Source: Penelope pileata (taxonomy: Eukaryota > Chordata > Aves > Galliformes > Cracidae). Taken from it: a DNA stretch of 64,000 nt. Of this stretch, positions 29,501 through 44,500 are shown in pieces. The DNA is taken from positions 1,910,201 through 1,974,200 of the forward strand of contig WBMW01001305.1 in assembly GCA_013396635.1 (NCBI GenBank), in the 5' to 3' direction. A model generated the notes under the pieces. That model ran no database searches. It was given only the letters and a program-made list of their open reading frames with translations, and was not told the origin of the DNA. The position numbers and the translations under genes were made by a program. Every line of letters begins with the position of its first letter. The stretch's first letter is position 1.

Positions 29501-32500
29501 TAAATCAGCAAATGATCTGCAAACTTTAACATCAATTTTTTCTGTTAAAAAAATTATGTTCATTTTATCAACACTGATGGAAAAAACCTTACAGGTATAG
29601 TGCAGAAACATTTTTAAGCATCCTGTACTTAGAAGCAAAGAAAAATTCAGGCTTTTGCTGCTGAGTAGGCCTGGTAGAAATATATAAAACTCAGGTCCAA
29701 GCACTGACTGCAGCAAACCAATTACAACACGCTTAAAGGAAGTGTCTGGCTTACTGAACCTAGACTTGTTCCAACAGTCTTGTCCTTTACCACACAGTTT
29801 TCCCACTTCTAGCCATCTTCCCTTACTCGACACCTATCATTAATATTTCCTGTTTCCTGTACCTGTACCCGTATTCTCTGTCCCTTATTGAGGTCCAGGA
29901 CAAGTTAGTAGAAGGCAGGCTGTGTAGCAAGATAGGGTTTTGGAGGAATATGCAACATTAAGCAGCAGATAGGAAATATATCAGCTCAGCCGGGTGGAGG
30001 TAAGCAGCTGCAGTGAGTATGATAGGCTTCATGACAAAGTGTCCGTTAAAAACATGGGTTGAAGATGAGAAGCTAGACAAGAGAGCTAGCTAGCAAGGTG
30101 GGAGCAACCAGATTTCTTGGAGAGGGACAAGGAATGTAGCAAGAGATGAAAGGGACTTGCACTCCTTTACAGCAGTACCAAAATTACATGCAGTAATTTT
30201 GCATTCTATGCAATAAAAAAGCATTCATGTGGCGAGGGCTTCAGCTCAGCTTGCAGTTTTGTCAAATGAGGCTTTTTTGCTTTTATAAGCAGACTAGAAC
30301 AATAGTCCTTCTAAGGCTGTTTCTCTGCTTGGCCAGAATGTGATCAGTTTGCAAAGAAATCGGGCTTTCAGATCAGTCTGCAAAGAAATTTGCTCTTATC
30401 CTGCGGCAGGAAAATGAGTCACAAGACTTTTAAGTGCCACCTAGCCACAACTGTGATCTGTGCAAACTCTCCTCATTCTTCCTCTTTAACCCACTTAGCT
30501 TCTCAATTTTCTTTGACAGACAAAATGTCAGGTATGGTCTGTTTTCCATGTTGTGAATTGTTGTGATATGGTATTCAACTAGTGCTGAAGATTCTAGCAA
30601 ACTAGTTTTTATTCTTATCATTTTTGAGGTTTGCCGTTGAGAATTCCCCTGAAGCTTAGTGTACAGGTTTACTTTGTATAGAAAAATCCCACCTGGGATT
30701 GACTGAAACATATCCTGGTTGAGCAGAGAAGCTGATCAGTGCATGGAGGGAAAGTAGGGGCAATAGTTGGACCTCAACTGTGCCTAAAGGAAAAGAACAT
30801 GAAAAAAAGCAAGGGAGAAAGAGATTAAAATATGAATCAAAAGGAATAAAGATTAAATGTGGAAGGAAAAATTCAGGAAGACAGACAAAAGAAAAGGGAA
30901 AAGGAAACAAAGAGAAACATGATCAGAATAGCAGTGAGACAAGAGACTGCATCTTGATTATTTTTATACAATATGCTTCGCAAATGCTTAATTGCTGTTA
31001 AGTTGTTAAATTATTCCTCTGTCTAGAGTATTGATCCAAAATTTTATTAGTGCACAGGGATTACATACATTATAAAGTTCCAAACTGTGTGGTAGCCTGG
31101 TTCAAGATTTAAGAGTACTTTATAACATCACTTCACCTATTTCCAATTTATTTTGTTACTCCTTATTTCACCTGTAGCAAGTTTAGGATTTGTGGATGTT
31201 AGCTACTGTGCAATTGCTAGACCAAGAAATGTTGAGATTTTATGGAGTGCAGGTTCTTTCAGTTCACCCGGTTACATCCGGGTGTTATGAAATCATTTCC
31301 TATCATGAAAACACTTCAAAACAATAAGCAAGCATGATAGGAACTTTAGGAACTGAATGTCATCTTCAGCAGGTAAGTTTCCTTTTTTTGTATCACAAGT
31401 GTCACATGTCCCTACCTTCTGAGCTCTGCACTTAGAAAAGTACACTTTGTAAGACTATTATATCAGGATTGTTCACTGTTTGGTTTCTTAAAATTCATGT
31501 TGTTTCCATAGCTAATTATTTTTTATTAAATCTCATGTGCTTCTGAGAAACACAAGACCTCTGCTGAACAGAATAACACCTTCATTCACAACAATCAGGA
31601 GGACATGTTCCAACTTCCACCCCACCATTTCTTGCTTTTGATTCAATATGATAACCACGTTCTGAGTTCATATTTAGACATTCAGGTCCTACAGTGATGA
31701 AAGTCATGGAAAAAAAAATTAAGCCTAATAGCGAAAAAACCTTTATGATTTTGCATTAAATTAAGACAACAGAGGTTACTGGTTAATTAAGTTTCTTTGA
31801 CAAGTGAAGTTGTTTATACAGGGCAACAGCCTGTAAATACCCAGAGAGCTCTTGCACGTTTTACGAAGCATTTTTACAGACATAATTATGCATGCCAATA
31901 AGAAGCCATCATTTTTCCATGCTGTTCTCAATACTTGAATAAGTTGCATATAACTACAGTGAGCACTACCTCCACATTGCGGTGTCTTTCCCCAGTCGGC
32001 TCCCTATTGAAAGGTGATAAATGTGTCTCTTTGTGGCTGTGGCTATTTATATCCACTTGTATGCCCAGCTCTGAAAATTATACAAACACGTGCCTGACAT
32101 CAGTCATGAAGCTAGGTCTATTAACTTTTTTACAGTAAAGCACAGGCTGAAGTAACGGCCTGAGCAGGAATTAGGTACCCTAAAAATATGTGACAAGACC
32201 TCTAATCTTTACTGTGATTTATACTTTAGGCAGCTGAGCTGGTAACCAGTGAGTTCTTTGAACAAGGAGACAGAGAACGATCTGAACTGAAGCTCATCCC
32301 TTCGGTAAGTTTTTATCACTTCTGAAATCGTTACTCATTTGAATAGGATAGGAAAGTATCATTAGGTTCATGGAAAAAAAACAAAGGTAGTTGGTATTAT
32401 GGAAAGAAACATCTTGGAATAAAATAAAAGCTCTCTTCAATAAGGAGATCCACCGAGAGCCACAGATAAAAGCTTTCTGGTCAACTCAGTCACTTCTGCT

Positions 32501-35500
32501 TTGAGTTCATCCCCATTTTCTGTGCCTAATCCCAAGGTTATTCTGTCACTTAATTTTGTCAGCAATAGGTAGTATTTGAATTCTGTATGTAAAAAAATAT
32601 ATAAGGATTCACCAGATACTTATGGAAATTATGCTGCTATTTGTGCTATTGGATATATCAAGTACTGAAAAGCATTTCTGTAGGTATGTAACTAAACACA
32701 ACATTGACTGAAAGGATAAATTGATACTAACTGGAATCACAGAATCATAGAATGGCTTGGGTTGAAAGGGACCTCAAAGATCATCTAGCTATAGGCAGAT
32801 GGGTATAAAGTGTCAAACAAGAAAGTCTTATCCAGGTTAAATACTTTGAAATGTTTACAAGCCATTATCTGAAGGAAACAGAAGAGGAAAAAGAGCCTTC
32901 TAAAGAATTTACCTTACAAGCCATCTACAAATATGATTATGCTTCTAAAAATAAAAAGGCCATTTCAGTGGCTCAGATTTGTTCTCACTTTGATAACTGT
33001 CGCATGAGCATTCTACCTGTGGTGACACAAAGGCAAAAAAGTTAAAAAGCTTGTAGCGTAAATAGTGTTCAGACACGGATTTGTTAGTCAGCAAGATAAT
33101 GTGATGTTGTCTTGTAACTCAAGGATTTTTTTATTGCTTTGTCCTTGTAATGATCTGAAAAGGGCAGTATTTTTCCTAGACAATTTCAATAGGAAATAGT
33201 TCTCCAAAATCACACACACAAGATTCTCATTTAAGACTGAGCCCTCAAATCTTAGCTCCATGCCGTATATAGATACACCGTATGTCAGAAAGAGCATGCC
33301 ACAACTAGAAGAAATCAACTATGCATTTAATATAATGTAATATGTATAGCTTGGAGTTTCTGGAAGATAGAGGAGGAATCTAAGTTTTGTCAGGAGCCAC
33401 AAATCTGGGAGAGATGGGCCCAGAATAAGAACGGACTTTCCACAGAAAAAGGCAGAAAGGTTTAAAACTTGGGATACGCAGAGAATAAAAGAAGAAAATT
33501 GGTGAATGGTATGGATGGGCCACTAGAAGGGGGATTAAGATCCTGTAGAAAGAAAAGCTGATAGACCAAGCAAACTCCAGCAGGGAATAGAGGAAGTTCA
33601 CAAACTCTTGAGAACTCAGTTTCTTCCATCTCCTTTCATAGGGCAGTACAGCCAATAATTGAGCTTCTTAAGCATCAACTTAGGTCTCTCTAATCTCCTC
33701 TTTACGGAGTGCAGCAGGTTAGTGAATTAGGCTGTTTTTAGAAGAATAAATTGATAACTTCTCCCCAGACTGGTTTGTTGACTTCCCATGCTTTGGATTC
33801 AAGTGGCTGCTTCTGCTAAAAGGGTCTGTAATTGGAAGGGAGGGAGCCAGCCCAGATACACCACCATTCATTTTGCTGAGCTGGAAGGCTCTGTGTGACA
33901 AAAGGAAAAATTCTGCTCAAAGGTGTCTACATTACGTTTCTACAGGAGGTTTCTTTCCAGCTCAACTCCAACTTCAGAACACTTATTTTACACTATAGAT
34001 TTATAAAATTCAAATACATTCAGCCTACAGATTTCAAAACAAATTAAAATAATCAGTTGTATTTTTCATGCCTTACAAAGCAGTAGGAAGACTGCTGAAA
34101 ATTTGACTATGTCTTCTAGTTGTAAGAATTTGATCATAGCTCTGAAGCGCTGGATGATATGCCTGTAAAATACTTCAGTGTAATAAAGCATGACAGTTTT
34201 GTTCCCTTCTCAATTCAGGCCATTTTTGATCGGAACAGGAAAGATGAACTACCCAGGTTGCAGCTCGAGTGGATTGATAGCATCTGCATGCCATTGTATG
34301 AGGTAATTTTTACTTACTGCTCCTGCAGAGTCCAGAGAAGATTGTTCTTGCCTCTCTAGGGAAAAAGAGTTAGCTTACTGTGCAGCCTTGAAGGCCCTTG
34401 AAATGCTTTATCTCTCTTTGACTTTACCGAGAGACTGAATTCTATGCAGAAATCCTTAGTTTCCCTGAAGACAGTAATATCTGTAAATATCATTTCTCTC
34501 TAAGTTATAAAAGCTGTTAAGGCAACTGTTTATTTTATTATGTTGGAGACAAATGGATTCTCATCACAGCAAGATGTGGAGTGCTAAGCCGAGTGGTGCT
34601 GGTGGGATGGACTCACTAGGTGCTGCTGTCACACCCTTGTGTGGGCACAGGTCCAAATATGTGTCACCCAAGGGAGACTCAGGGCTGAGCCTTTCTGCTT
34701 TCTTCTGCTTCCTTTTCAAACTGCTAAGGGGCTCTCTAGGCCAAGCCTTTAAGGTCAGTGACAAATGATTTGTGGTTTAACCTATGTGCTGTTTAACTGA
34801 GAGCTTACTCTTTTAAATATACTTCTAGACCCGTTGCTTGGGTATTTGGTATAAGGTATGAACCCTCAAATGCTACTTTGCTAGGTCTGTGAATGACCAG
34901 AATAATGTTTATCTCTCTTTGGATTAAACTAGCTTCAGAATTTGACTCATGTAACATGAGCTTCACCATTTTAACTTTTTTGCCCTTATCTGCACAGAAA
35001 GCAGAGCTACACAGGCAGGATGATAAATGGAAAATAACACTATAGAAACTTAACCATCAATAACTGTGTCAGCCAGTTTTCCTTCTACACACCAAAACCA
35101 CACAGACCTCCTCATGTCACTAAAGACTGCCAGTTTTTTCATTGGTATGTGCAAAAACGTGAGGATGGTCTCACTAGGCATTTTTGGGGAATTGCAAAAA
35201 TGTTCTCACTGCACCCCAAACTGTCTCATAACTCTGTGCAATGATGATACAAAGCCAAGAGCTGGGAAGCAAGTACCAGCTCCCATGTTAACAATGCTCT
35301 CTTGAACTTGTGCCATCATGTAGCTTCCCTGTGTGCACAGAAAAATGAATTAGCAATTCCTTTCTAATAAGAAGGACGATGTGCTTCTCCCACCTTCTCT
35401 ATCTCATGGCATCTAAGATTGCCACTAAAGAAGGGGCTATCCAGTAGCAAAGGCGCAACTCCTGTTGTGTGACATGGAGAATATGCACTAGTGTAAATAG

Positions 35501-38500
35501 CGAGGTGCGCTAATGCTTTGCAAGTAAATCCTGTTGCTTTCTCATGTCAGTCTTGCTCAGGATAAATCCATGGCTTTCAAACAATTAAAACAAAGCTAGC
35601 ACAGGACACCCATAGTAACTTTTATATTATTTAAATACTAAGCTCATCTTGGGCTCCAGTGGGCAGGGGGGGAACTGACACTGGAGGAACACACTAGAAA
35701 AACAACACTCCCTTCAATATAGTAGTTCATTTTACACTAGAATGCCTACTATATCAGAATGTGTGATTTGCAATCTGAAAAAGTACAATAAAGCAGGAAA
35801 AGCTGATCATCAGACCATCCTCTCCATGAGAGGACTAGATCCGAGCACTAATGCTCTGGTTAGTTAGCTCCATCTTAGCAGGAGATCTCTGGGGAATATA
35901 TTCACATCTGATTTCCCTGCTTTCTGCTGTCTTTGCATCATGCTGTGCAGCTATTAGCCTGCTGCTCAACAACTTAAAAAAGAGACACCATCAAACCTGG
36001 AAGTCATTGCAGCACCAGCCTTAGGGGTAAACAGAAAACTTGATGTCATAGTATCACACTGCGGGAGATTCTCTCTTGAATGTGAAGCCAAGTTTTAATT
36101 TTCATATCCAGCTTAATCAAACCTCAATACACATCACATCAGCAGTGTACTCAGGGATTCTAAATCCTCTGGTTAGGGCTGGCTGAACACACTACTACTA
36201 TGACCAAGTCCTATATTTTAATTTCTTTTTTCTTTCTAAATACGTTCCTTAAAATTCTAGTCTCTATAATGTGTTGTTGAGACTGCATGTGGGGACAGAA
36301 TGGGTTACATCATTACAAATGCAACATAAAGAGGCAGAGTGGCAGCTGACAAATTAGTAAAATCTTAGCAGTGCTTTTATAAGCATTATGCTAGTGAGCT
36401 ATATAAGCCGTATGTTTGACAAACATTTGACAGTCATTTTGATACCAAAATTACAACAGTAAACCATAGAGAGCAAACTCAAGGCTTTTGCATGTAGTTA
36501 CATCCATGCAAGTGATTAGAAGTCCCAAATCCATCTGGGCAGATCATGGCATCCAGAGGCCTGAAGAGAACTCTCTCTGTAGGGGAATGTGTATGTCCAT
36601 ACCAACTCAGCTGCTGTGGCAGGACCTAATACTGTGCTCCATTTTATGTGACACCCAGACAGTGAAGGTGGTCCCAGCAGTCAGTGAAGGCCGGTAACTC
36701 CCACTGGAGTCAGAGAGGAGTTTGCTTTGACAAGACCAGTGGAGGCCCCTGAAATTTCCTTAGCCTGAAGTAGTCCCAAAAGTAAGCTACTCTTGGCAGT
36801 CTGCAGACTCCTGAAGTGTGCAACACAGAAGTACTTCATAGACTTGTGTAGATACCTAATGATAACTGGGCTATTGTATATAATATACATACACAAAAAA
36901 AATTTCCCATATCTAAGTATCTAAATCAAAACCTTTTTGTGTTTATTCTGTGGGTATGACTCTTGGCACAAGGTAAGCCATGGCTCTGCTTCCTTGGTCT
37001 GTCCCATATATGCTGCTCAATACAGGAATTATGCCACCTCCAATTTCAAAATACTATAGTAATCAAATCTGTTTCCTTCACACTATGTATCAAAGGATTG
37101 TGAAGATAAAAGCTTCCCAATTTTTTGTTCATTACTTTTTATTACACTTGGGACATTATAATTTTATTGAATTTACTTTTTTGTTACCGTAGTGATCACT
37201 GATCTCAGAGTATTTTTATATGACAGTGAAGTTTTTGCCTTGAGTAGCAGAACAGCCACACATTTACTCTGAAGTTCTGATTTTAGGGGCTTTAGTTATG
37301 CTTTACTGCATCGCATTTGCTCTTCATTCAAAAATGCCAGCAATGAAAGCGTTTATCAGTAGACAGATGAGAAACAAGCTTATTAGAATAACCATTTATA
37401 AGGAAAAATACATTTTTGGATCTGTAGAGCATTTTATATCTACTAATTTAGCTTCAGTATGGAGTAATCATCTCCTTTTTTGGTAGAACACTATATAAAG
37501 GGGAATCACATGCAACTAAAGCAGAAAATCTAAGACATCCCATTGAAAATAAAGCACTATGGCTACAGTGACAGCTGCATTCACTACACTGAGAAAGTAC
37601 TGTATACCTATTTGGATATAAATATTTGTGTAACAGGAACAGCATTTCAGTCATTAAGACAAATTACTTCTCTGAACCTTCTGTAAAGATGCTGTGGGTT
37701 TCAGCACCGACAGGTTCCTGCCTTGGACTCTGTGGCTTGTGTGTACCTAACGCAGGACCAGTTGCAGATTTTTTTCTAACTCAGATTAGATTTCCCTGTG
37801 AGGAGCAGACAGAGCAGGAGAGTGAAGATCTTATCCATTTTAATCATCATTTTTCTCACAAACAACATCAAAGCCTTAGTGATTTGCTTCCAACAAAAGA
37901 CGCTAAGAGAAGCCCAGTTCTGTTCACAGCATTGTTAGGCAGAGACGGTAACGCTATGAATAGCAGGGCCAAAGGCCATGCACTCTGCTTCTGGGCAGAT
38001 AAATACGTAGTCAGGTAGTCAGTTACAATGACAGCAGCTATTTGAATTTAAGGGAGATGTCTTTGTGGAAGATAAAGAAGCTCACATCTTATACAACTTA
38101 TGCGTGCCTGAGATTGCCCTGCTCACCTCTACCTTGGTGCTCCACTGAGCTGCTCCATTTTAGTGCTATTTTTAGCTCTATTCAAGATTTTCTTGGGTAT
38201 TGAGAGCTTTAAACACATAATAGTATAGATAAAAGGGAATTTGCATTATTCCATCCCAGATTCTAGGGAGAATCTGGAAAGAGCAGAAATATTTGTTCAT
38301 TCTAGCAAGTACTTTAAATGTATTTGACTTAATCTGGAAGAACAAAGCCCTTATCACGTTGTTTTACATACTTGGCAAGAAATGTAATTGCTCTGTCTAC
38401 AACTCCATGTGCTCTGATATGCCTGTCTTCCTCCAGTCTGGCCTTATAATTAAATCCGTCTTTAGGGGAAATTCCCCTATGGTGATGTAGATGCAAAAAA

Positions 38501-41500
38501 CATATATTCTGCTCATTAGCACATATTAAAGGCACAGGGTATTTATCAGGGTATTATCTACACTGCAAAGTGTAGGAAAAAAAGGACAGAAGTCTCCAAA
38601 GTCTGTGCTTTAATTTCTCAGGTTCAAGAATTGACTTTGACACCTAAATTAGAACTGCACGTAGTGATCTTTTTCCCCAAAAGTTTATATTCTAGTTACA
38701 CTTGTAAGGCAGGAGAGTAAGTTTCTAATATTCCTTTGCAGAAAAGAAAGCATAAAGATATGCTTGAAGAGTCACGCTTATGCTGCCATGTCCTGATACA
38801 GCCCTTCCTCATTTACCATGTCTATACTTCTCCCTCAGTCTCTCAATGACAGTTTTACATAAGGAAATACCATATAAGAAATGGAATAAAATTTTACATA
38901 AGGAAATATCATATAAGAAATTTGGACCATCCCTCTAGAAGTCCAGACTGGGTTGTACGGGAGGGCTTAGTCCTTACTCAGGCAAGAGTCTCTGCATATG
39001 GGCAAAAGAGGATTTTTGTTCAAATGTTTCTATCATCTCTATATAGTCACAACTAAATAATTTTTAAAATGATTTAAACAGGAAAGATCTTATCTGCGTG
39101 AACATCTTGGCAACAGCTTGCTGTACCCAGCATTCACCCCAAACTGGAGTTGTTGGCACAAAATTCAGAGCACTGCTGTTCTCTTTTGTTTCTGCCAGAT
39201 CAGGAAGCAAGGATAGCGCCAGGTAGCGAGCTGTTTGCTATGAGCAACATGCAGGCATTCACTGAAATGTGTGCAGTAGTTGCGTACTAGTTGTGTACTC
39301 ATTGACATCAGCTTTTCCTTTATAGAACGTTCATGAGGGAAGAAGAGGATAACTTTTGATGGACCCTAAAAAGAATGCCATGAAAATGCACTTCTAGCAG
39401 GGCTTACTTCTGATACTCGACTTGGACACAGAGAGTGAGAGAGAACGCATCTGTGCTTCCTGGGACTGCCCGGCTGACAAGGATTAGTATGGCAGATAGG
39501 CTTAGGATGCAGACTGTGATACACTATGGACTGAGGCTGCACAGACATGGGCAGATTAGATTAGTCTCACTTTCTGTTGAAATCCAGGGGGTAACATTAT
39601 CCAAGGAAGAGCAGGTGCAGCATATTCTGCTGTGTTTGTAAGAAATCTGCCTCAGAGGAAACTTAATCAGGCAAATTATGCCAAATGCTAGTGCTGGGGG
39701 GAGTTGGTAGCTAAGGATTATATTAGGGATAAGGGTTTGTCCCAGAGAAAGGAGACTTTGGACTCCAGAAGGCTCTCTCTGTAGTCTGGAAATAGCAGCT
39801 TGGCTAGGTTCAGTGCATTTGTTGCCCCACTGCTTGTCTACTAATAATGAACGTAAGTGAGGTCACCTGGAACAAATGCACATGAACTTTCAGAAAACTC
39901 AGGTACTGCAGCTATATTACAACTTCCAGTAATTAGATAAACTATCAGCAGACTGGTTTTAAGAGTCTGTTTTTTCTGTTTCACTTGTACTAATGGAGAG
40001 AACAGGTGAAGAGCTATACAATAAAGGAAAACCAGAAAAAGAAGAAATAATGTTCTTATTTGTAACTCTCTTCTGAGTCAGTCACTATTTCACAGCGTGA
40101 TATGGCAAAGAATAATTTTGCTGGTTTCAGAGCAAGGATTTTTGTGCCAAGCCATATCACAAAGAGCTTTTTACAATGGAGGATCAAATATCTTGATCTT
40201 CATTTTGTTTCCTAAGAGCAGACAGGGTTTATTTTTGGAAATTAAGAAGAATATTATTTTTGTTAGGATTTTTATAATTTGGTGAGATTATTGATGAAAC
40301 ATTGTTGACGATTTCAGGAATTTACTAGTTTTCTCAAATTACTGGGAAGAAGAGAGAACAGAAACATTTTTCTCTTCAGAAGATAGTACTTCAAATTCTT
40401 TCTCAGTCAGCTAATGCCAAAAAGATCTCAACTGAAAGGCCAGGTCATCAACTGAGACATTTGAGAGAACACAGAAGAATGAACATTTGCCACTGATGTC
40501 AGTGAAGCTAGGCTTCATGAAAGGCTTTTGCCATGATCTGTGAGAAAAACTGTGTAATTCGTAACACTACAGTTTCTGTTGCTGTTTTACTTAGGATTAT
40601 CTGCTCAATGTGCTGCAAAGGACAGGCAGTCGTGTATGGAAATGCACCTAAAGATTTGAGGAAGTAGGCTGAAAAGTTGGCAGATAAGGTAGAACAGACA
40701 GCCGATAGAGGGAACTCAAATTGTACAGCAAATCTGAAAGAAGATAAATGGATAATTTAACAGCCATTCAGTTTTCAAGGAAGACAAAGCACAAACTACA
40801 TTGCATCAGAAAAGGACTAGAAATGATGATGGATGAAACACTTCAAGTAAGTGTTTAACACAACAGAATCACAGTTGTCTGCAGAATTCCCAGCTGAGGG
40901 CAAATTCAAAGAACTAAATAAGGATATGAGACTGATATGGTTTGAAGAGTTTTTCAAAATCCATTTAATAGTAAGGCAAAAGACATTGATCGGCTGCTTG
41001 GTTAAAATATTGAATGAAAGGAGGGGTAGAAACATTTTGTATTTTGCACGTTTCAGATGTAGAATCAAAACCATAAAAAGCAGAGCCAAATAAGTTGTCT
41101 ATGAAACTGTAACTCTTTTCTGAGCAAATCCTCAAATTATTGTGAACATTTACAACTACAGCAACACATCAGTTAAGGTACTGCAGTAGGTACCCAGTCC
41201 CTCAGTATTATTCTCTCCCTTTGACAGCAACGCCTTGATAGTGGTCAGATATTTTGCTACCAGGAGCTCCAAGAAGTACCTGAACATCTTGCCACTGGAG
41301 AATCTTACTTCATAAAACATCTTCTATAGTATATATGTTTATCTGCAAAGTAACACAGCCTTATTCTTGCTAGGGTACCATCATCAGAAAGAAACATAAT
41401 GCCAATTCACAGCAGAAGGGCTGGACATTTGTGACCAGGAAGGGATCTAATGCATGCACAATTAGCTCCCTTTCCCACTGCTAACAATTTCTATAGGGAA

Positions 41501-44500
41501 CATAACAGCAACTTCTGTTTTCTATCAGTGAAGTTAGTACTTAATTCATTTAATCTAATTACATTTTTAGGCATCAGAAAAGAATTTCCCTGGCAGAAAT
41601 GCACAAACAATGCACAGATGCGCTTGTGTATGACTACACAGAACCAACTACATGGAACCACCCTCAGTCAGCCCTAGAAGGAATAAACAAAGTCTCCATC
41701 AACAGCGAGATTGCAGTCATTTTTTTTCACGAATTCAACCTCCTCCCAAATACAGTAACTTCATCAGGAACCTATTGATTATGTAACACTCTGAATCAAT
41801 CAGTAGGGCAAAATAATCAAAGTTATGTGTACAACACCAAAAGTTCATACAAGTTAATCCCTGAATCTTCTTTATATTGCTGTATCTTCTACATTCTGCC
41901 TACAGTAGGTAGAATTTTAGTTGACTTTTTCTGGTTTTAGTACATGGGCATATGTGCAGAAATGCTTTTGGTTTTTCAAAACATCTTTCATCAAGTATTT
42001 GTATTACGAGGATCAAATCTTTGGATGACCGTAGTACACGTTCCCTTTTATCTGAACTCATCTGAAGTTCAAGGATTTTCAGATAGATGGCTCACCTTTG
42101 GCCTATGTATTCTTACATGAAAGCCACTTCAGCAAAACTCAGGAGTCCAATTCAGCTTTGCTGTAACTGGTCACGACTCTCTTGACTTCAGCAATGCTTC
42201 ATGTGCTTACACCAGGTCTGAATTTATCCCTGTGGCTCCTCGGTCACTAGTCCTCCCTCCCAACCCAGAAACTGCCTACCTAATAAAAGTGATTCATTAG
42301 AAACCACTGGGTTCCAAAGCAGAGTGAAGACTGTGACCTATAACTTTTTGATATGTGCTCAGTCATAAAACTGAATTTATATGGTCTTATTCCATAAACT
42401 TACTTTACAAATATTAGACCCACAACCATACTTCCGTGAGCCATAATCTTGTCAAAGCACATAAGTTACACAACAGGTCAATATTTGAATGAGAACCTAA
42501 AAAACCAAAGCAAAGAAAAAACAAGAACTCTGGAGGTCCTGCAGTGTTAGTAAGCTGGGGCATGCTGTGCTCCCCTTCAAAATGACGTCATATTAGTCTT
42601 AGAATATAACAAAATGCTGTATTTGTTTTAGCAGTAGTTTAGATTCCAGCCACATCCGCACTGCATCTTGGCAGACAGCATCCTTTCTGAGAGACGAAGC
42701 TGATGCAGTCCTCTGCCCCCACCACTGCCCTTCCACCCAGGAAGCAGAATATCTTCAAACAAATATCTCTGCTGCTACCCACTGCTCCTTCCCTGAAGGT
42801 TTTGTTTTGGTTTTTTTGCTCCTTTTATACAATTTCTGCATTCTCTATGCTTTAGTTACAGTGCCCAGGTGGGCACTGCAGTGAAGTGCTTGTAACCTTC
42901 TGTTGTACTGGAGGAGCATATAATATATGTAAGAAGAGCTATACCTTGTGAAAAATGGCAAAGGCGGAGCAGTACACAGTCACAAACAATGCTTACATCA
43001 TTGAGGGGGATAGGAAAAGGTCAGTGTTATAAAGTAGCTTTCTGAGAAACAGCTTAGTGGCATACCTGCAGTAATAGATGGCTGCAGAAGAGAACTGCAA
43101 ATCTATCTAGCTTTTCCTAACGCTGGAGCATGAGCCACCAGTGCCACTGCTCTCCCAACACGCTTTATCTATCTGTGATGATGAGCAGCTATTACAGGAA
43201 AGCGGATGAAATGACAAAGGTTCCCAATCCTGCACCCATCACTGTGTAGCAAGGCAGCTCCAGGCAGGGGACGGGGACTCCCCCAGGAGCAGCTGCCTTC
43301 ACCCCAGCACACAGCTGACTAGATTTGTCCCACAGCCCACCTGCCACACCACAAAGAAGTGAGGAAAAAAAGGCATTTCTGAAACTACAACATTATTTGG
43401 AGGTGTCCTATGTCAGACAGCTGTTGAAGACCAAGCCTCTTCCTATTGAAGCAAAGACTAAAATGGGCCTTAAGAAGCTGGGTAGCAAATTAGACAGATC
43501 ACTAGCAAAGCAGTTTGCATGAAGCATGCATCAAAAATAGAGGCATGGAGAAGCAGTATATCAAGGGACTTTTGTGCAATAAAATCGAAAGTAAAAAGTG
43601 CAGCCAGGAGGCAGAAAACCCTGAGTAGGCTACAGCCAAATAAACCTAAATAGCTTTAGGAATAAATTGGTGGTTTAATCCGGATCAGGAGCAGGTGCTA
43701 TGAATGTAATTCAGTAAATGGTCGAGAACCTGCCAGAAGGGAGAGAAATGTGTTGCTTTTGAGATAATTTCCCAGAAGCTTCATAAAAGAAAATTGATTA
43801 CTGGTGTTTAATAATTAAAACAGAGCCAGAAATACAGTAATCAAATGAATTTGTAATTACATCTCAAGCAGAAGTAAAATCCAATTTGTGTACTTTGTAT
43901 CAGAAAAGTCCTACTGAAATGCTTGGTAGCTGGAAAGTAAAATAAAAGCTAATTTCCATAGGAATTATAGTAGTTCATTTAATTAAAAGACCAGATCAGA
44001 ATGAAAGAGTCCCAAAGTGAAAGGATACTAAATACAGAAGCAGTGGTTTAAACATCAAATCAATGTCTGAATAAAGATATTTTATAGATTAAGTGCAAAA
44101 TCTGCACTGTCGAGTAGCCCTCATCTAAATTAATGTAGAACAAAATAAAGTTTCTCAAAATTACACTATATATTTTGTCAGTACTCCATAGAATTAATTG
44201 CTTGTGCTATGGTAAAACCGAATACCAAAGACATGGTTTATTCCTACTTACATATTCATTTAAATTTATTTTCATCACAGTTAATGTTATTAGTTAACCA
44301 TTCTTGCTATTCACCTGGTGACCTCTGTTGTGTCTGGGTTATTAGACTCCATTATATGCAGTCAGATACACCCTTCTAGGAAATTATTTTACTTTTGGAG
44401 CTTATAAGATGCATTGATTACAGGATATGTGTGCTTCTTCAACCCATTCCTGATTTACGGGGGCTTTGGGTCTCTATGGCTGTAGCCGGTGCAAAGCTAG

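Larger units (their letters stand above)
29148..32229 (+). other. PDE11A: PDE11A intron with non-canonical GC-AG ends (3.1 kb)
   Basis: The intron begins GCAAGT (29148-29153) and ends ACTTTAG (32229). Exon bases CAG plus GCAAGT are the optimal context known for U2-type GC donors, and the flanking exons join in frame as SRQ then AAELV. Also inside are a 19-bp near-identical direct repeat (30342-30360 and 30371-30389) and a purine-rich tract at 30780-30930. No other gene was seen. Confidence 0.88.

Noticed and set aside
29390..29833. 147-codon open frame on the - strand in the GC-AG intron
   Set aside because: No domain and no conserved motif recognised. It lies wholly within a PDE11A intron and is probably chance.
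30780..30930. Lys/Glu-rich open frame as a small basic protein
   Set aside because: It is a purine-rich low-complexity tract without codon structure, inside an intron.
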